A stretch of 64,000 nt of DNA from Orobanche coerulescens (lineage: Eukaryota; Streptophyta; Magnoliopsida; Lamiales; Orobanchaceae): positions 6,076,001 through 6,140,000 of the forward strand of contig CM065801.1 in assembly GCA_033398695.1 (NCBI GenBank). The letters run 5' to 3'. A program made the position numbers and the translations under genes. The first letter of the stretch is position 1, and each line of letters begins with the position of its first letter. Of this stretch, positions 33,947-45,358 are shown piece after piece. The notes below the pieces were generated by a model. The model ran no database searches. It had not been told where the DNA came from and was given only the letters and a program-made list of their open reading frames with translations.

Positions 33947-36900
33947 TGTAATATCCGCAATTTTCGGTTTTCGGTAAATTTCTTTTTTTTTTCGGTCGGA
34001 GTCCGTTTTGACGACTCGCTCGTGACCGTTTCGTCATTCTGAGAATGATTAATTCTACACTTTTTGACATCCGAGTTCGTTTCGGTGTCGTTTCGTTGAG
34101 TTCTGTGCTTTTAGCGACTTTTCCGCACTTGAGTTCGATTCTTGCGAATCTCGTCCGAAACTGTTGTTTCGAGTTTCCCGCAAGTTCATTTAACGTTGTT
34201 ATACGTGTTGTGAGCTTCGGTTTGATTATTCGTTGTCGTATGGTGATTTTCGGGCAGTTGGGCCATTTTCGTAATTTCCCAAAGTTTGGGGTAATTACCT
34301 TCCGTTGTCGAATTTCGAGCCTTCGGGTGGTCGGAATCGTGTGTTCTACTAGCTCTTAGATTCGTCTTTGTGAGTACTTCGTAACCGTATCTTCGGTTCG
34401 TATTCGTGCTCGGGTTTCGGTGTCGTTTTGTTGAATTCAGGATTACTAAACGACTTTTCTAAGTATGAGTTCGACTTTGTTAGATCACCATTAATTTTTG
34501 GTGACTCCAAAAATTATAAATCTTTGCAATATTATAGAACATCGAGTTAGCTTTCCAATGGTTCAAACGGTGAGTCAATCGGAGTCCTGACGAGAGAGTT
34601 ATGGTCGTTTCGGTTTTGGCCGAGCACTTCCAGAGCCTTTCGGCCGATAGGGGGTCGATAGACTCTCCGCCGGCATTCCGTATGAGTATCGGTTGGGCCT
34701 ATCGGCCGACAGGCTGGCCGATAGGTAAATTTCTTCACCTTCGAACTTCCAGAGCCTTTCGGCCGATAGGGGGTCGATAGACTCTCTTAGGCATTCCGTA
34801 TGGGTATCGGTTGGGCTATCGGGCGATAAGTGGCCGATAGGTTCTGTTGTGTTACACTATAAATGTGTTGTTTTGAGCGTGAAGCTCATTTCCTTCCCCA
34901 TTTTTCCATGCGTCGCGAGAGAGAAGATATAGAGGGGAGAGTTCTTCATCCTGGGTCGATTTTCATCATTTCTTTTCGGTTGTGAGGCTCGGATAATCAA
35001 TCTAACGCGTGTTCTACGGATCTTAATACTTGAATCACTCAAGGTAATATCTCTTGAAACCCTACCTTTTTGGATAATTGGGGATTTTGGGGTTTTGTCC
35101 GATTCTTTCCGTTTCGTTGATGGATTCATGATGAATATGATTATTCTTGTTGGTATTCTTAGTTTCCCTACGGATTCATGGTATATTTCGTGATTTTTAC
35201 GGAATCGAGAGGGTTCGGTTGTGGTCCGCCCTCGTTGTTGTTTGTACACGAATATACATGAATCGTAGGCGGGTTTCCGGGAGTATTCCATTTCCATAAT
35301 CGTTTAGAAGTGGTTGTGATTGTGCTATTCGAATCGTTAGGTTCATTTTCGTCGGTTCCTCACGGTCGTGCTTGATTCTTCCGTTCCGTTCATTGTCGTC
35401 TTCCTTTCCGTTAGCATCGGGCGTTCCGAAGCTTCCCGGTTGAGCCGTATCCGTTCGTGGTTCAGTGCTCGTGGTATCGAGGCAAGTACCTTGCCCATAC
35501 TTTTCTCGTTTTATGGATATGATGATCGGTGGTCGTCATAACGTGTTTGTTTGGTTATTTGAAATGAAGTTTCAAAGGATTTCGGTTTGGCCTCGTTAAG
35601 GGCTTTCTTTCAAAACGAGTGTGATTTGTGAACGGTGTTTTGAGAATTAATTATGATTTGGTTATTTTGAACATTGAAGGATTTTATGATGATACTCCTA
35701 TTGTTTCAGTTATGGAATCGTGTATTCCTTATTTAAACTTGTTATTGTATTTTTGAAGAGTTTGGTAATGGTGTCGAGTTAATGGCCATCTCTAGTGAGT
35801 ATTCTTAATGAACTTACATTCTTAGCATGTTAGTATTGCATGAGTAACGTGTGTGTGTGTATGCTCACTACGGGTTAGATCCGACGGGGTCTCGGTAGGG
35901 CTCCACGAAGCTGTGGACCGCGAGCTTGCTTTTAACCACTGTGGGTTAGATCCGACGGGGTCTCGGCGAGGATCACGAAGGCGTGGGTCCGCGGTTAATT
36001 GTGGTGCATTTTTGCAAATGTGATTCGATATTGGCATTTCCGGAAATGAGTGATTTTGAACGGTTTTCATGATTGCATGCATTGACTAAGTGTGTAAGAG
36101 GTAAGTGTTCGTTTGGCTTACTTGGCTAGGATGGCACTGGAGTATTTTGTTGTTTGTTTTAAATCCTTTATTTGTGGATTTTGATGTTGGGATACGTACC
36201 TCCTGGTCGTTCTCGTGTACTGTGAGTTGATGAGATTTGGGGCTAAAATCCCAATGGTTTATAAAAGTCGTTTTACGGATTTGGGGCTAAAATCCCAACG
36301 ATTTGGTTAATGTCATTTTCCAGAAAGTAAACCTTTGGGGCGGTGACCCCTTTTGTCTTTTGGTTTTCGAAAAGTAGGATTTGATAATCCTAAATTGTTT
36401 TCTATTAAAACTCTCGATGGCATTCTAAACCGTTTTATAAATTATTCCCATTGATTTATGATATTTCGTTTTGAAATGTTTTCTCAAACCCTTGCCTCGG
36501 GAAGTACTTTTCGCTTCGTTTGGATCTTTGAGGATCCTCGGTTATTGTTATTCGTGGAATGTGGAGTGTATGGCTCGTATTTGCACTTTGTATTTGCACT
36601 AGCAAAACAGTGGAGTTTGCTAACCCCGAGTATTCGGGGTGGATGTCTGCTGCATTCGGGTTTTGGAGCATAACACGAGTCGGCACGAAGGATGATGAAA
36701 GATGATCGATACTAATCACATGAGGAACCGTACATCGTGTGTTGGTTCGATTGTACTTTATTTTCATTCTTTGTATTGTTCCGTTATGCAGGTGTAGTTG
36801 TATTTTGGTCCCCTGCGTGGGCATGAGTTGTATTTGAGTTGTATGTATTTGTGGAAAGACCAAATCGGTCTACTGAGTCAGTGTAGCCTTGAAGGCATTG

Positions 36901-36992
36901 TCGAGATGTTAAATGTTGATTACCAGCCTGGTAGATCCTCGAGGAGAGGGTCTACGGCGTGTAATATCCCTGAGTGGATTGGGGGTGTTACA
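33947..36992 (+). repeat. 3' LTR of the LARD-like element
   Basis: 3046 bp and nearly identical to 28560-31604. The cassette is at about 34630-34850, TATA at 34858-34864. Differences from the 5' LTR are mainly small indels in the cassette, homopolymers and GC-rich words. Confidence 0.9.
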
Positions 36993-36997
36993 GTGAC
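36993..36997. other. TSD (GTGAC), right copy
   Basis: Matches 28555-28559. Joining the flanks at this point restores the gag reading frame of the interrupted element. Confidence 0.95.
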
Positions 36998-37117
36998 AGC
37001 GTCGCTGCTCGATGAATTAGCATTATTCCTTGCGTTCGCGCGTGTATTCACACGAGCTCCCGGGTTTCGACCCGCACCGCGGCCTCTTCTCCTGCGTCCT
37101 CTGACGGCTCTTTCCAT
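36993..37117 (-). pseudogene. Gypsy gag N-terminus, cut by the LARD-like insertion
   Basis: On the minus strand the ATG at 37115-37117 opens MERAVRGRRRRGRGAGRNPG, an Arg/Gly-rich start typical of plant gypsy gag, followed by an Asn/Ser-rich stretch up to the insertion point at 36993. The frame continues on the far side at 28559. About 480 bp of leader separates the ATG from the PBS. Confidence 0.8.
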
Positions 37118-37600
37118 ACTGAAGTAGGAAAGTCACATGATAATTATAGATCTCGCATGAATATCACATTATGATTACGTTATGAAATGATGATAAAGAG
37201 CATACGCGCTCTAACACAATGATTACATGAAGGATCAATTGAGGTGACATGATTATCTGATGAAATTCTTGAAATGATTATCTATTAATGATACGATCCT
37301 TAAGATCAAAAACTGAGCAATGAAATGAACTGAGTGATTAATGAGTTAACATGATCGACATGATCAAAATGAAAATGATGAGTGAGTATTGTTGACTGTT
37401 GAATGATGAATGAGTGATTCTTATTGCCAGAAATTATACCATGGCATCAGAAATCTTACTGTTCTTTGGTCTGAGGGGCTTGGCTCTTGCATAGGTCACA
37501 CGTGACGCGAAAGTCCAATGATACTAGTCTGATGAATGATGATTTCAAATGAGACATGACTCGGAAGGTAGTATTCAAAACCACGCTCCGATACCAACTC
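37118..37600 (-). other. Leader and PBS of the interrupted gypsy element
   Basis: The PBS TGGTATCGGAGC reads on the minus strand at 37585-37596, 4 nt after the LTR end TGTTACA at 37601. The rest is AT-rich untranslated leader with many TGAATGA-type words. Confidence 0.75.
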
Positions 37601-39980
37601 TGTAACACCACAAATTAGGCGGATATTACAGTACCGTGGACCCCCAACTAGGACCCACCAGGTGAATGAAAGTTAATGAATTAAATAATATAATTATAGT
37701 ACCGAACTATATTATATCATTTATTACTCCGATGAGGAGTTTCAAGTACAACACACCCAGGAAATACAGAATACATGTATATTTTATATGAAGATAAAAT
37801 ATACAACACTGAATAAAAATGAATATCCAAACGGAAATCTGCAGCGGAAATAAAAGTGAATAAACATGAATGACTGAAAAGGATTGGGGACCCCTACTGT
37901 ATCACTGGGACTCATCGCCGTCAACGTTCTCTTCCTGTGCTTTAGCCTTGCCATGACCTGAAAACAACATCCCCCAACGGGGTTAGTTACACAGAACAAC
38001 AATCCTCAAAAGTTGAATAAACACAATCATTATATATCATAGTTGTGAAATTAAGCTGAAGAGAGGCATCATAGTACGCCCGTAATGGGACGTGCAAGTG
38101 CACAAGATGAGTGTCCGGACACACCCGCACTTGTACCTAATTAGTCTCATCGAGGCACGTTACCGTGTGCACAGTCTATTGTTTCGGTGAACCCACCACA
38201 TGACTATCGTGTGCCCGACTAAAAATTCCACACATAACCACTCGGCCACGCAATATGAACCCAGAAGGTCACATGAACAAAAGTGACCATGATGAATATT
38301 AATGAATAACAATCCGACAAGGGTCAAGAATGAAAATAATAATGAAATGAATGATAGCTCACTGAAATGATTGGAACCGTCGTTCCTCGTGAATTGAATG
38401 ATTAGTTTGATAATTACAAGTCTCGACATGAATAATAGATCATGAATGAATTATGAATATGAATGAAGAACAACGAAAGGAATGAATATCTTTTTAACCG
38501 AGTAAGAATCAACTTACACAATACCGGTGGTGAAATGTCCTTCCTCGAACAAACGTCCTAAGTGGAAAATATCGGTCGCTCGAACAACCTTGAATAATAT
38601 AATTACCAACAAACGCTTAATACACGTATCAAGCATGAATCACGACCAACTCAAAGGTCGATACAACAATATCCAAACTCATTGGGGCATTCGAACAAAT
38701 ACGTTGCAAACATTCATCCTTTGATAATAACCAATCCCAAATATATCGAAACCAAACTCCAAAATGAGTAGCTCAATCCAATAAAATACCTTCAATGATA
38801 TCAATAATCCAATAGGAAACCACAACTCAAGGTTACGACAACTTTAATCGGAAACCCCCCAAAATAACCAAAGTCAAACATCAAGAGTTCTTGAATATAG
38901 GAATACATGTATCCAAGGTAGATAATCCATATATAATATATTCCGACATAATAGCAAGCTTACACGAAGAGATCGGAAGGAAAACACTCAAATTCCGAAA
39001 TTCTAGATTCAAGAAATATTTACCTTGATTTGATGTATTGGAGAGGATGAAATGATGATTAATCCGAATTATAAGCTTGAAGATGTTGATAGGTGGATGC
39101 AGCTCGAAGAGATCTCTCCAAATCGTCCGAAATCGCCCAAAACCGTCGAGAGGAGGAGGAGAAACGAAGAAATGACGAAACTGGACTGAACTGTCCTATA
39201 TATACTGATCCCAGATTAGCGCACGCTAAGCCCTGATATTTAGCGTGCGCTAGCGATTGTCAGGCGATCAGCTGAGTGGATCGCTCGTTAGCGTGCGCTA
39301 CGAACTTGGTAGCGTACGCTAACGCCTTCCCGATAGCGTGCGTTAACCCAAAATGTTAGCGTGCACTAACTGATGTTGATACCCAGCAACTGGAGCCCAG
39401 AACCTCCTGTCCTCTGACCTGCTCGCGATAGCGTGCGCTACACCCAAAACTCAGCGTGCGCTACACTTACCACTAGCGCACGTTATGATCCGCTCGTAGC
39501 GTGCGCTATGAATTATTCCATTTCAGTCCAGTACCCACTGGACTCTGCCTGATCAACCTTAGCGCGTGCTACACTGATTGCATAGCGTGCGCTATCCAAA
39601 CTACTAGCGTGCGCTACTTACCATTCGTAGCGTGCGCTACTACAACTCAAATTCAGTCCAGTGCCTTCTGGACTATCTGCCTGAACCATATTAGCGTGCG
39701 CTAAAGCTGAGAGGTAGCGTGCGCTACCCGTACTCAATTAGCGCGCGCTAAGGAGAGTCCGTAGCGTGCGCTACTCCTCACACACAGCCCACTACAAAGA
39801 TGACAATGATGATACGCTCGGCCCGACTCTCCAACCGGGTTGAATGACGAATAATAACCGATACACGATACAAAATTACTCCGAACAGTGAATACAATGA
39901 ATGAATATGAATGATGAAGGATTATTAATGAGTAAAAAATTACTGAATGATAATGAATGAATTTACAACCGGGTATTACA
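37601..39980 (-). repeat. 5' LTR of the interrupted gypsy element, minus strand
   Basis: 2380 bp, TGTAATACCCGG (39980) to TGTGGTGTTACA (37601) on the minus strand. It has an 18-copy TAGCGCACGCTA-type array (39216-39775) and a TATATA box (39197-39204). The base following the LTR start begins ATAAA, the probable TSD. The 3' LTR is absent, since the element is truncated near 27136. Confidence 0.85.
39197..39775 (-). promoter_or_regulatory. 18-copy TAGCGCACGCTA cassette and TATA box
   Basis: Copies of plus-strand TAGCGTGCGCTA and one- or two-base variants start near 39241, 39288, 39310, 39334, 39356, 39428, 39450, 39495, 39559, 39582, 39603, 39626, 39689, 39712, 39738 and 39758. Two lie in the opposite sense (39216, 39473). 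Spacing is irregular, about 20-70 bp. TATATA (39197-39204) lies just downstream on the minus strand. On the sense strand of the LTR nearly all copies read TAGCGCACGCTA. Confidence 0.8.
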
Positions 39981-40364
39981 ATAAATACCTAAAAACACAA
40001 AAAAAAACTACCAAAGCGTAATCGAGTCCAACAAATGAGAAAATAAACATAAACAGAACAATTACACAAATTCAAGATGAACAAGTGCCAGAAATCACTA
40101 TAAAAAGATGTCTAAAATCGTGTGCAAACAGGATGGATTTTTTCTTCTTTCATTTATTTAACTCTCTAAGAGTGTAAGAATGGTGATAGAAATTATTCTC
40201 TTCAAATTATGAGTATAAGATATTGTCACACCTCATTATCCCCTTCTATTCAACTCTCACGAGGTATCTTTGTGTTGAAAAAGTCTTTTGCCCTCATTGC
40301 ATGATCAACCATTAATCATACGTGAACAAAAGGAGACCTTGTTATCGAGTCTTACATTATGATA

Positions 40365-40526
40365 AGAAATTATCGCATAAAAACAGACTCACATTATATA
40401 ACTAGGGGAGGGGCAGTGTGGTTCATGGCTAGGTAGTCGAATCATAGAAATTATCGCATAAAAACAGACTCACATTATATAACTAGGGGAGGGGCAGTGT
40501 GGTTCATGGCTAGGTAGTCGAATCAT
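40365..40526 (+). repeat. 81 bp tandem duplication
   Basis: Two consecutive identical-looking units beginning AGAAATTATCGCATAAAAAC at 40365 and 40446. Confidence 0.92.
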
Positions 40527-40583
40527 TTAGTCTATGAATCGAACCCTTGTATGTCTAGTCCATCGGATATATTGGCTCGTTTC

Positions 40584-41134
40584 TAGGGATGTCAATGGGT
40601 ATGGTAGGGTACGAGTATGCCTTCCCCATACCCTACCCTCATATAAAATGTCTTACTCATACCCTACCCTATTACCCTATTTTTTATAGCGGGTAGGATA
40701 CGGATATTACCCTGCGGGTATATGGGTACCCGCGGGTAAAGCGGGTTACCCGTTTATATTCATTTAATTATTTCACAACAAAAAAAGCTCCAAAAAATAC
40801 AAAAAAAATAGTATAATAAATGAGTCAATATATATTAAAATTTGATATAATTTAACTCAAATCTATTAATGTATCACATATAAATTATAACTAATAAAAA
40901 TTAAAAATAAAACGGTCAATATATTCTTTTATTATATATATATATATATAATGTTTAGGGTAAGCGGGTAGGGTAATCGGGTAAAACATAAATCCCATAC
41001 CCTACCCTTACCCTAAAGAAAAATAACGGGTACGAGCAGTACCCTACCCTTTACCCGAACTTGCGGGTACTACCCGCCCCTATAACCCGTTTACCCGCGG
41101 GTAATTTTACCCTGCGGGTAAAATTGACATCCCT
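40584..41134. mobile_element. hAT-type MITE rich in GGGTAGGGTA words
   Basis: The ends TAGGGATGTCAATGG and AATTGACATCCC are inverted. The flanks share CTCGTTTC (about 40576-40583 and 41133-41140), consistent with an 8 bp hAT TSD if the last bases of the right TIR are lost. Inside, repeats of TACCCTACCC / GGGTAGGGTA and GCGGGTA occupy both arms. Confidence 0.7.
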
Positions 41135-42347
41135 CGTTTCACTGTATTTATGCAATTACTTAATCTAATTAGTTAATTATATTAAACACTATTTCCATAT
41201 TTATGAACTAAATTTATTATCTAGTAATTTATTTAATTCACTAGACCATATTAATTTATCCTATAAATGAAAGTTGACATTTAATGTCTAATATTCACGA
41301 GAGAAAGTATGCTCAATTTAATTAGTCATCTATCATGTTTGCAGGACTCTGTATATTCGTCTTAGTCAGCAATGAGAGAAACCAAAGAGTGTGAGTAACA
41401 CCTAGTCAGTCCCGTGGCGCACATTGTAACTCAACTAAGAACGAATGACATGAATCATTCTAAAATATTTCTGTTATAAATACCATATATAAACCTTTCA
41501 ACCAAATGTCCCGATCAATACTAGAGTCATGCAAATATCGAGCTCTATTATAACTTGATGTTATACGTGTGTTAGTGCAAATCGAGATCAATGAGCTCTC
41601 GTGTATCAAATACAACTATCTCTATATGCTTTGACCAAAGACTTATGATCTCATCTTTCACTAACCGCATATGACATTCACCTATTCACTTACAGGGGAA
41701 AGAATCATATTTTGGTGTTTAGTAGAGACTAATACTTGTCCATCAAGTTGCACTTCGAGGTTGACTCCACTAGCCGGTGATTGGATCGAACTACTCTAGT
41801 GACTAACCTAATGTCACAAGCACATCTCCTACTGAATTCTCAAGTCAAAGGTTCGCGTATACTTATCACAACCTTTCAATGCAATCATTGACTATTCTAA
41901 AGTGAAATCCATAAGACCAAATCGAGGTGAATCATGTCTGAGTATACTAATTTCATTAGCATACCTATAACGTGTGCTCCCACTAACTCCTAGTCAGAAC
42001 AAACACCCTACATGTCAAAGTACACATTTTATAATTCTTGGCTAAACTTAATGCGCCGATTAAGTTTGATTGACTTGCAAACCAGCTAAGCATTTAAGCC
42101 CTGAACACTGCAGTGTCTATCTCCTTATCCCATAAGGGTGGAATGTTTGCTTTCAAATGGAAGGACTATATTTCTGAATAACAAATAATGAAGCCAATGA
42201 CATATAGTAATATAGAAATAACAAATGCCTTGTGATAAATGTATTAGGTTTTCATAATTACAATACAATACTCTCATCTTGTCATCCTCTGAGTGGCACA
42301 TTCCTAACAGATAGTACGTATCTCAATGCCTCGGAGTCGGCTGATAG

Positions 42348-42859
42348 TAGGGGTGTATTTCGAACCGAACGAACCGAACAATCACCTTAACAAATATTCT
42401 TTTGTTAAAGGTTCGGTTCGTGCAGTTCGTGTTCGATAAAAATACAAGCCACTTGTTCGTGTTCGGTTCGTTAAAATTTCATATTTCGTGTTCGCTCGTA
42501 AGCATTGGATTATTTGGTTCGTTTTGATCGTTTGTTTGTTTGTTTGTGTCCCAAAATAAAAAATATATAGATTTTAGAAATTAAGGATTTTGAAATGGTA
42601 CATTTTATTTTGCATATATAATTTTTAATTATTAGAGAATTATTAACTATATTTATTAATTATTGTAAAACAATTAACAGATATATAAGAAATCCTTTGT
42701 TCGCGAATGTTCGCGAACTAATGAACAAATGTTATTTTATTCGTGTATGTAAAGAACATGTTCGCGAACTGTTTGAGTTTGACCGAACTAAACACAAACC
42801 GGACATTGGTCGACGTTTTCGCGACCTTTTCACAGACGCTCAGTTCATCTACACCCCTA
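42348..42859. mobile_element. hAT-type MITE, 512 bp
   Basis: TIR TAGGGGTGTA / TACACCCCTA with TSD GCTGATAG on both sides (42340-42347 and 42860-42867). The arms are rich in GAACCGAACGAACCGAA and GTTCGCGAAC words; there is no coding capacity. Confidence 0.88.
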
Positions 42860-43130
42860 GCTGATAGTATGCTCCTGTTGCCGCATCTGGTGATTCCGGT
42901 AATGCACTATCTCAATCATCTCTTCGCACTCTAACTGGCGTCGTCCTAGTGCCTTTGGTATGTAACCCCCCCCCGGAAAAAAAAGAAATTTGCAACTTTT
43001 CCCAAGGCCAAGTCGGTCGACTCGTTCGCCTAACTTTTTATGGTTTGATACAATACGGTAGCTTATAAGCTATTTTATGTTTATAAATATACACACAATT
43101 GGATGCAAAACAACAATAGCCATTCAGATA

Positions 43131-44245
43131 ACCAACTGCCTTGGCGCAGTTGGCCACCTGACCTTCAATTTAGTTGGAGGTCAGGGGTTCAATTCCTAGT
43201 TCCAACACTTTGGAATTAAATTTCTCAAGGCCCAATGATCCCTTAGTCTTTGACTAAGGGTTAGGGCTAGGGGTGTTCAAAAATACCCGACCCGAACTAC
43301 CCGGCCCGAATACCCGATAACCCGAACTAAATATTTCGGGTATTTTTAAAATTTTTAAATTTTTTTCGTGCACCGACCAAAAAAGTCATATAATCGGTCG
43401 GGTCATGGGCCGCCTTGTTATGCGTAAATTGCACCAAAACCCGATTATTTTTAATAATTAGTTTTTTTATAAATTTAATTATTTAATTTGCAATTATATG
43501 AAATTTTATCTTTCAACTAATATGAAATATATTTAATATGAGAATACATGTTAATGTATTTTCACTCATGGTATTTATTCTCACTAGTTTGGAAATTTAT
43601 AAAATCTTTAAATAAAAATAATATATTCTTTCATATATATAATTAAATATTGAATTAAGCATAATTATATAATAAAAAAATGATATATATAAAAATATTT
43701 AGTTAGTTTTGAAATTTACTTATTGTACGGAAAATATTTATAATGTATTTAGTACTGGGAATTAATTTATATAATAAATTTTAAAATAAATTTATATTAA
43801 AATTACAAATTATTTATAAAAATTTAAAATTAGTGGTATTAAATTTTGGGCCGGTACCCTATGACCCGAAAAAAAATAGGGTACCCGCTGCCCGACTTTT
43901 CGGGTCACGCCGAATTTTTCATTACTCAAAACCGGTACTAAATTGCAGTCAAAACCGGCACTTATGAACACCCCTAGTTAGGGCTTAGCCCTCAGACTGT
44001 TGGTGGAACAATTAAATATTGAGGGCTTCGGCGGTGTGGGAGCCAGGATCTCTGGGAACTCATGGTTGGATTTGGGGGTCAGGCGTGAGCAATCACTGTG
44101 ACGACTCGCGCGGTAGTTGAGGATATTTAAGAATCCGGGAGCGATACACATCTCGCGATTTAACCTGTAGCAGATCTTTGTGCCGAGTCATTATCCCGAC
44201 GACTAAAAGTGTAAGTTTGGAACTCCTGTAAAAAAAAAAAAAAAA
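43131..44245 (+). mobile_element. tRNA-derived SINE, interrupted by a hAT MITE
   Basis: RNA polymerase III promoter boxes are visible: box A TGGCGCAGTTGG (43142-43153) and box B GGTTCAATTCC (near 43185-43195). The 3' end is an A-run (about 44230-44246). A 21 bp TSD (from 43110 to 43130 and from 44246 to 44266, core AATAGCCATTCAGATA) flanks it. Without the MITE at 43268-43976 and its TSD, the SINE is about 400 bp. Confidence 0.85.
43268..43976. mobile_element. hAT-type MITE nested in the SINE, 709 bp
   Basis: TIR TAGGGGTGTTCA / TGAACACCCCTA with TSD GTTAGGGC (43260-43267 and 43977-43984). The arms contain ACCCGACCCGAACTACCCGG-like words; the interior is AT-rich and non-coding. Confidence 0.9.
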
Positions 44246-44388
44246 ACAACAATAGCCATTCAGATAGTATTTTACTTTGATGCAGCTAGTGGAGTGAGAT
44301 TTTTCCCGCTCAAACCACGTACGGTCATGCTACAAATCATGATTTTCTCAGTTACAATTTTTAAGATTTCAGATTCCATTTTAAGACT

Positions 44389-44559
44389 GAGTAATGCTAC
44401 TTGCACAATTCACTTGACAACAAGGGTGACAATCTGTATACGTGGCACGATCCTGTAAAGTGAAATGTCACAATCACATTTATCTCACTTCACAGGATCG
44501 TGCCACATACACAAATTGTCAACCGCGTTGTTATCCAGGTTGGGAAAGTAGCATTTTCC
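44389..44559. mobile_element. Fold-back MITE with 9 bp TSD (Mutator-like)
   Basis: The 171 bp element is almost wholly an inverted repeat: left arm GAGTAATGCTACTTGC...GTGGCACGATCCTGTAAAG pairs with the right arm. It is flanked by TTTAAGACT (44380-44388 and 44560-44568), the 9 bp length typical of Mutator-like elements. Confidence 0.82.
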
Positions 44560-44863
44560 TTTAAGACTAGGCAACATTTTAGATAATATGCGAATCCACT
44601 GTATTATACCCCCCACCCCCCACCCCCAACAAAGAAGAGGGATCACACTGTCTCCGAGACTTCTAAGAGGCCGAACTCACCTCCGATCTGTATGCAGTTT
44701 TCCAAAGCACGACTGCTCGCCTCACGATCTCGCTGGCCCGCATGCGTCTTGGCTTCTCGGGTTAATGTTTTCATCCCCGGACATTGCCTTAAGGGTAACC
44801 ATTCAGATTCCACTTTTAACATCATATATGCATAAAGCTCTCGTCTCAAATATCTTAACAACT

Positions 44864-45172
44864 TCAAGGCAATTTATCGATGAATGAGTTCTGCTCACCA
44901 TGAGTCTGTCTCGTACGTCGTACCAAAATAGTTTTCCAATTTTGGTATTCGAAACACACTTTCTTGGATGCAGAAACGGCATTCTTAGAGGACAAACCAC
45001 ACGAATTAATGAGGTAAGAAACAGTGAAAGATTTCTCTGACTCATTTTCACAAACATTTGAAGAGAATGACTTGACAAAGACAGCATCTTCGGGATCCCG
45101 AAATTGTTTGGCAACGACAATACATTCTTTTGGAGGACACCTCAGTCTCCTCCTACAGAAAATCGCAAACAT
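44864..45172 (-). pseudogene. mTERF-family gene fragment, N-terminal
   Basis: On the minus strand the ORF starts MFAIFCRRRLRCPP, a basic organelle-presequence-like start. Around residues 48-75 it reads FTVSYLINSCGLSSKNAVSASKK, the first repeat of plant mTERF (mitochondrial transcription termination factor-like) proteins, which bind organellar nucleic acid. Homology stops shortly after KVCFE and the frame ends at about 102 codons, whereas family members are usually 350-400 residues. No further mTERF repeat was seen in 44570-44860. It is therefore a truncated gene remnant or a fragment carried by a mobile element. It is the only trace of a host gene in the window. Confidence 0.6.
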
Positions 45173-45358
45173 CGATATTCAAATAAACTTCAACCTGATA
45201 AAAAACATGAAACCTCCAAACTAATGCACTAAGTTGGCCGGTTTCTCTTTCAAAACCTAAGAACGCCGCTAGAAAGGGCTGCCACTTCACGTTAGGGGGG
45301 AAGAGAGGGTGCTGAATGTCTTCATCTGGCGCTTTTTTACTTTATATCCGCCTCTTCC

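Larger units (their letters stand above)
28560..36992 (+). mobile_element. Complete non-autonomous long-LTR retrotransposon (LARD-like)
   Basis: The element is 8433 bp: LTR 28560-31604, PBS 31609-31620, 2.3 kb internal region without gag or pol, PPT about 33934-33946, LTR 33947-36992, flanked by TSD GTGAC. The two LTRs are nearly identical, so the insertion is young. The target was the gag of a minus-strand gypsy element. The TTTCGGGACGAAA word and TTAAGGAGGG tract before the 3' LTR, together with TGTAATA...TGTTACA ends, resemble the 3' ends of plant Ty3/gypsy (Tekay/Del-like) elements, which could supply proteins in trans. The LTRs together are much longer than the internal region. Confidence 0.88.
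39981..42312 (-). repeat. Probable copia-type LTR region, minus strand, interrupted
   Basis: On the minus strand the sequence starting TGTTAGGAATGTGCC near 42312 resembles the beginning of plant copia LTRs, with GGGATAAGGAGATAGACACT and a long AT-rich body. It runs to the gypsy LTR boundary at 39980. Inside are a hAT-type MITE (about 40584-41134) and an 81 bp tandem duplication (40365-40526). No coding part is visible. The assignment rests on general appearance only. Confidence 0.4.

Noticed and set aside
39216..39775. Regularly repeated short palindromes look CRISPR-like
   Set aside because: Spacing is irregular, repeats are 12-14 bp and degenerate, and the DNA is plant nuclear. The array belongs to an LTR promoter.
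43131..43200. Possible functional tRNA gene
   Set aside because: Box A and box B are present, but the acceptor stem is not convincing, and the A-tail and long TSD show a SINE.
44588..45224. Plus-strand frames opposite the mTERF fragment
   Set aside because: They are antisense shadows with no recognisable motif.
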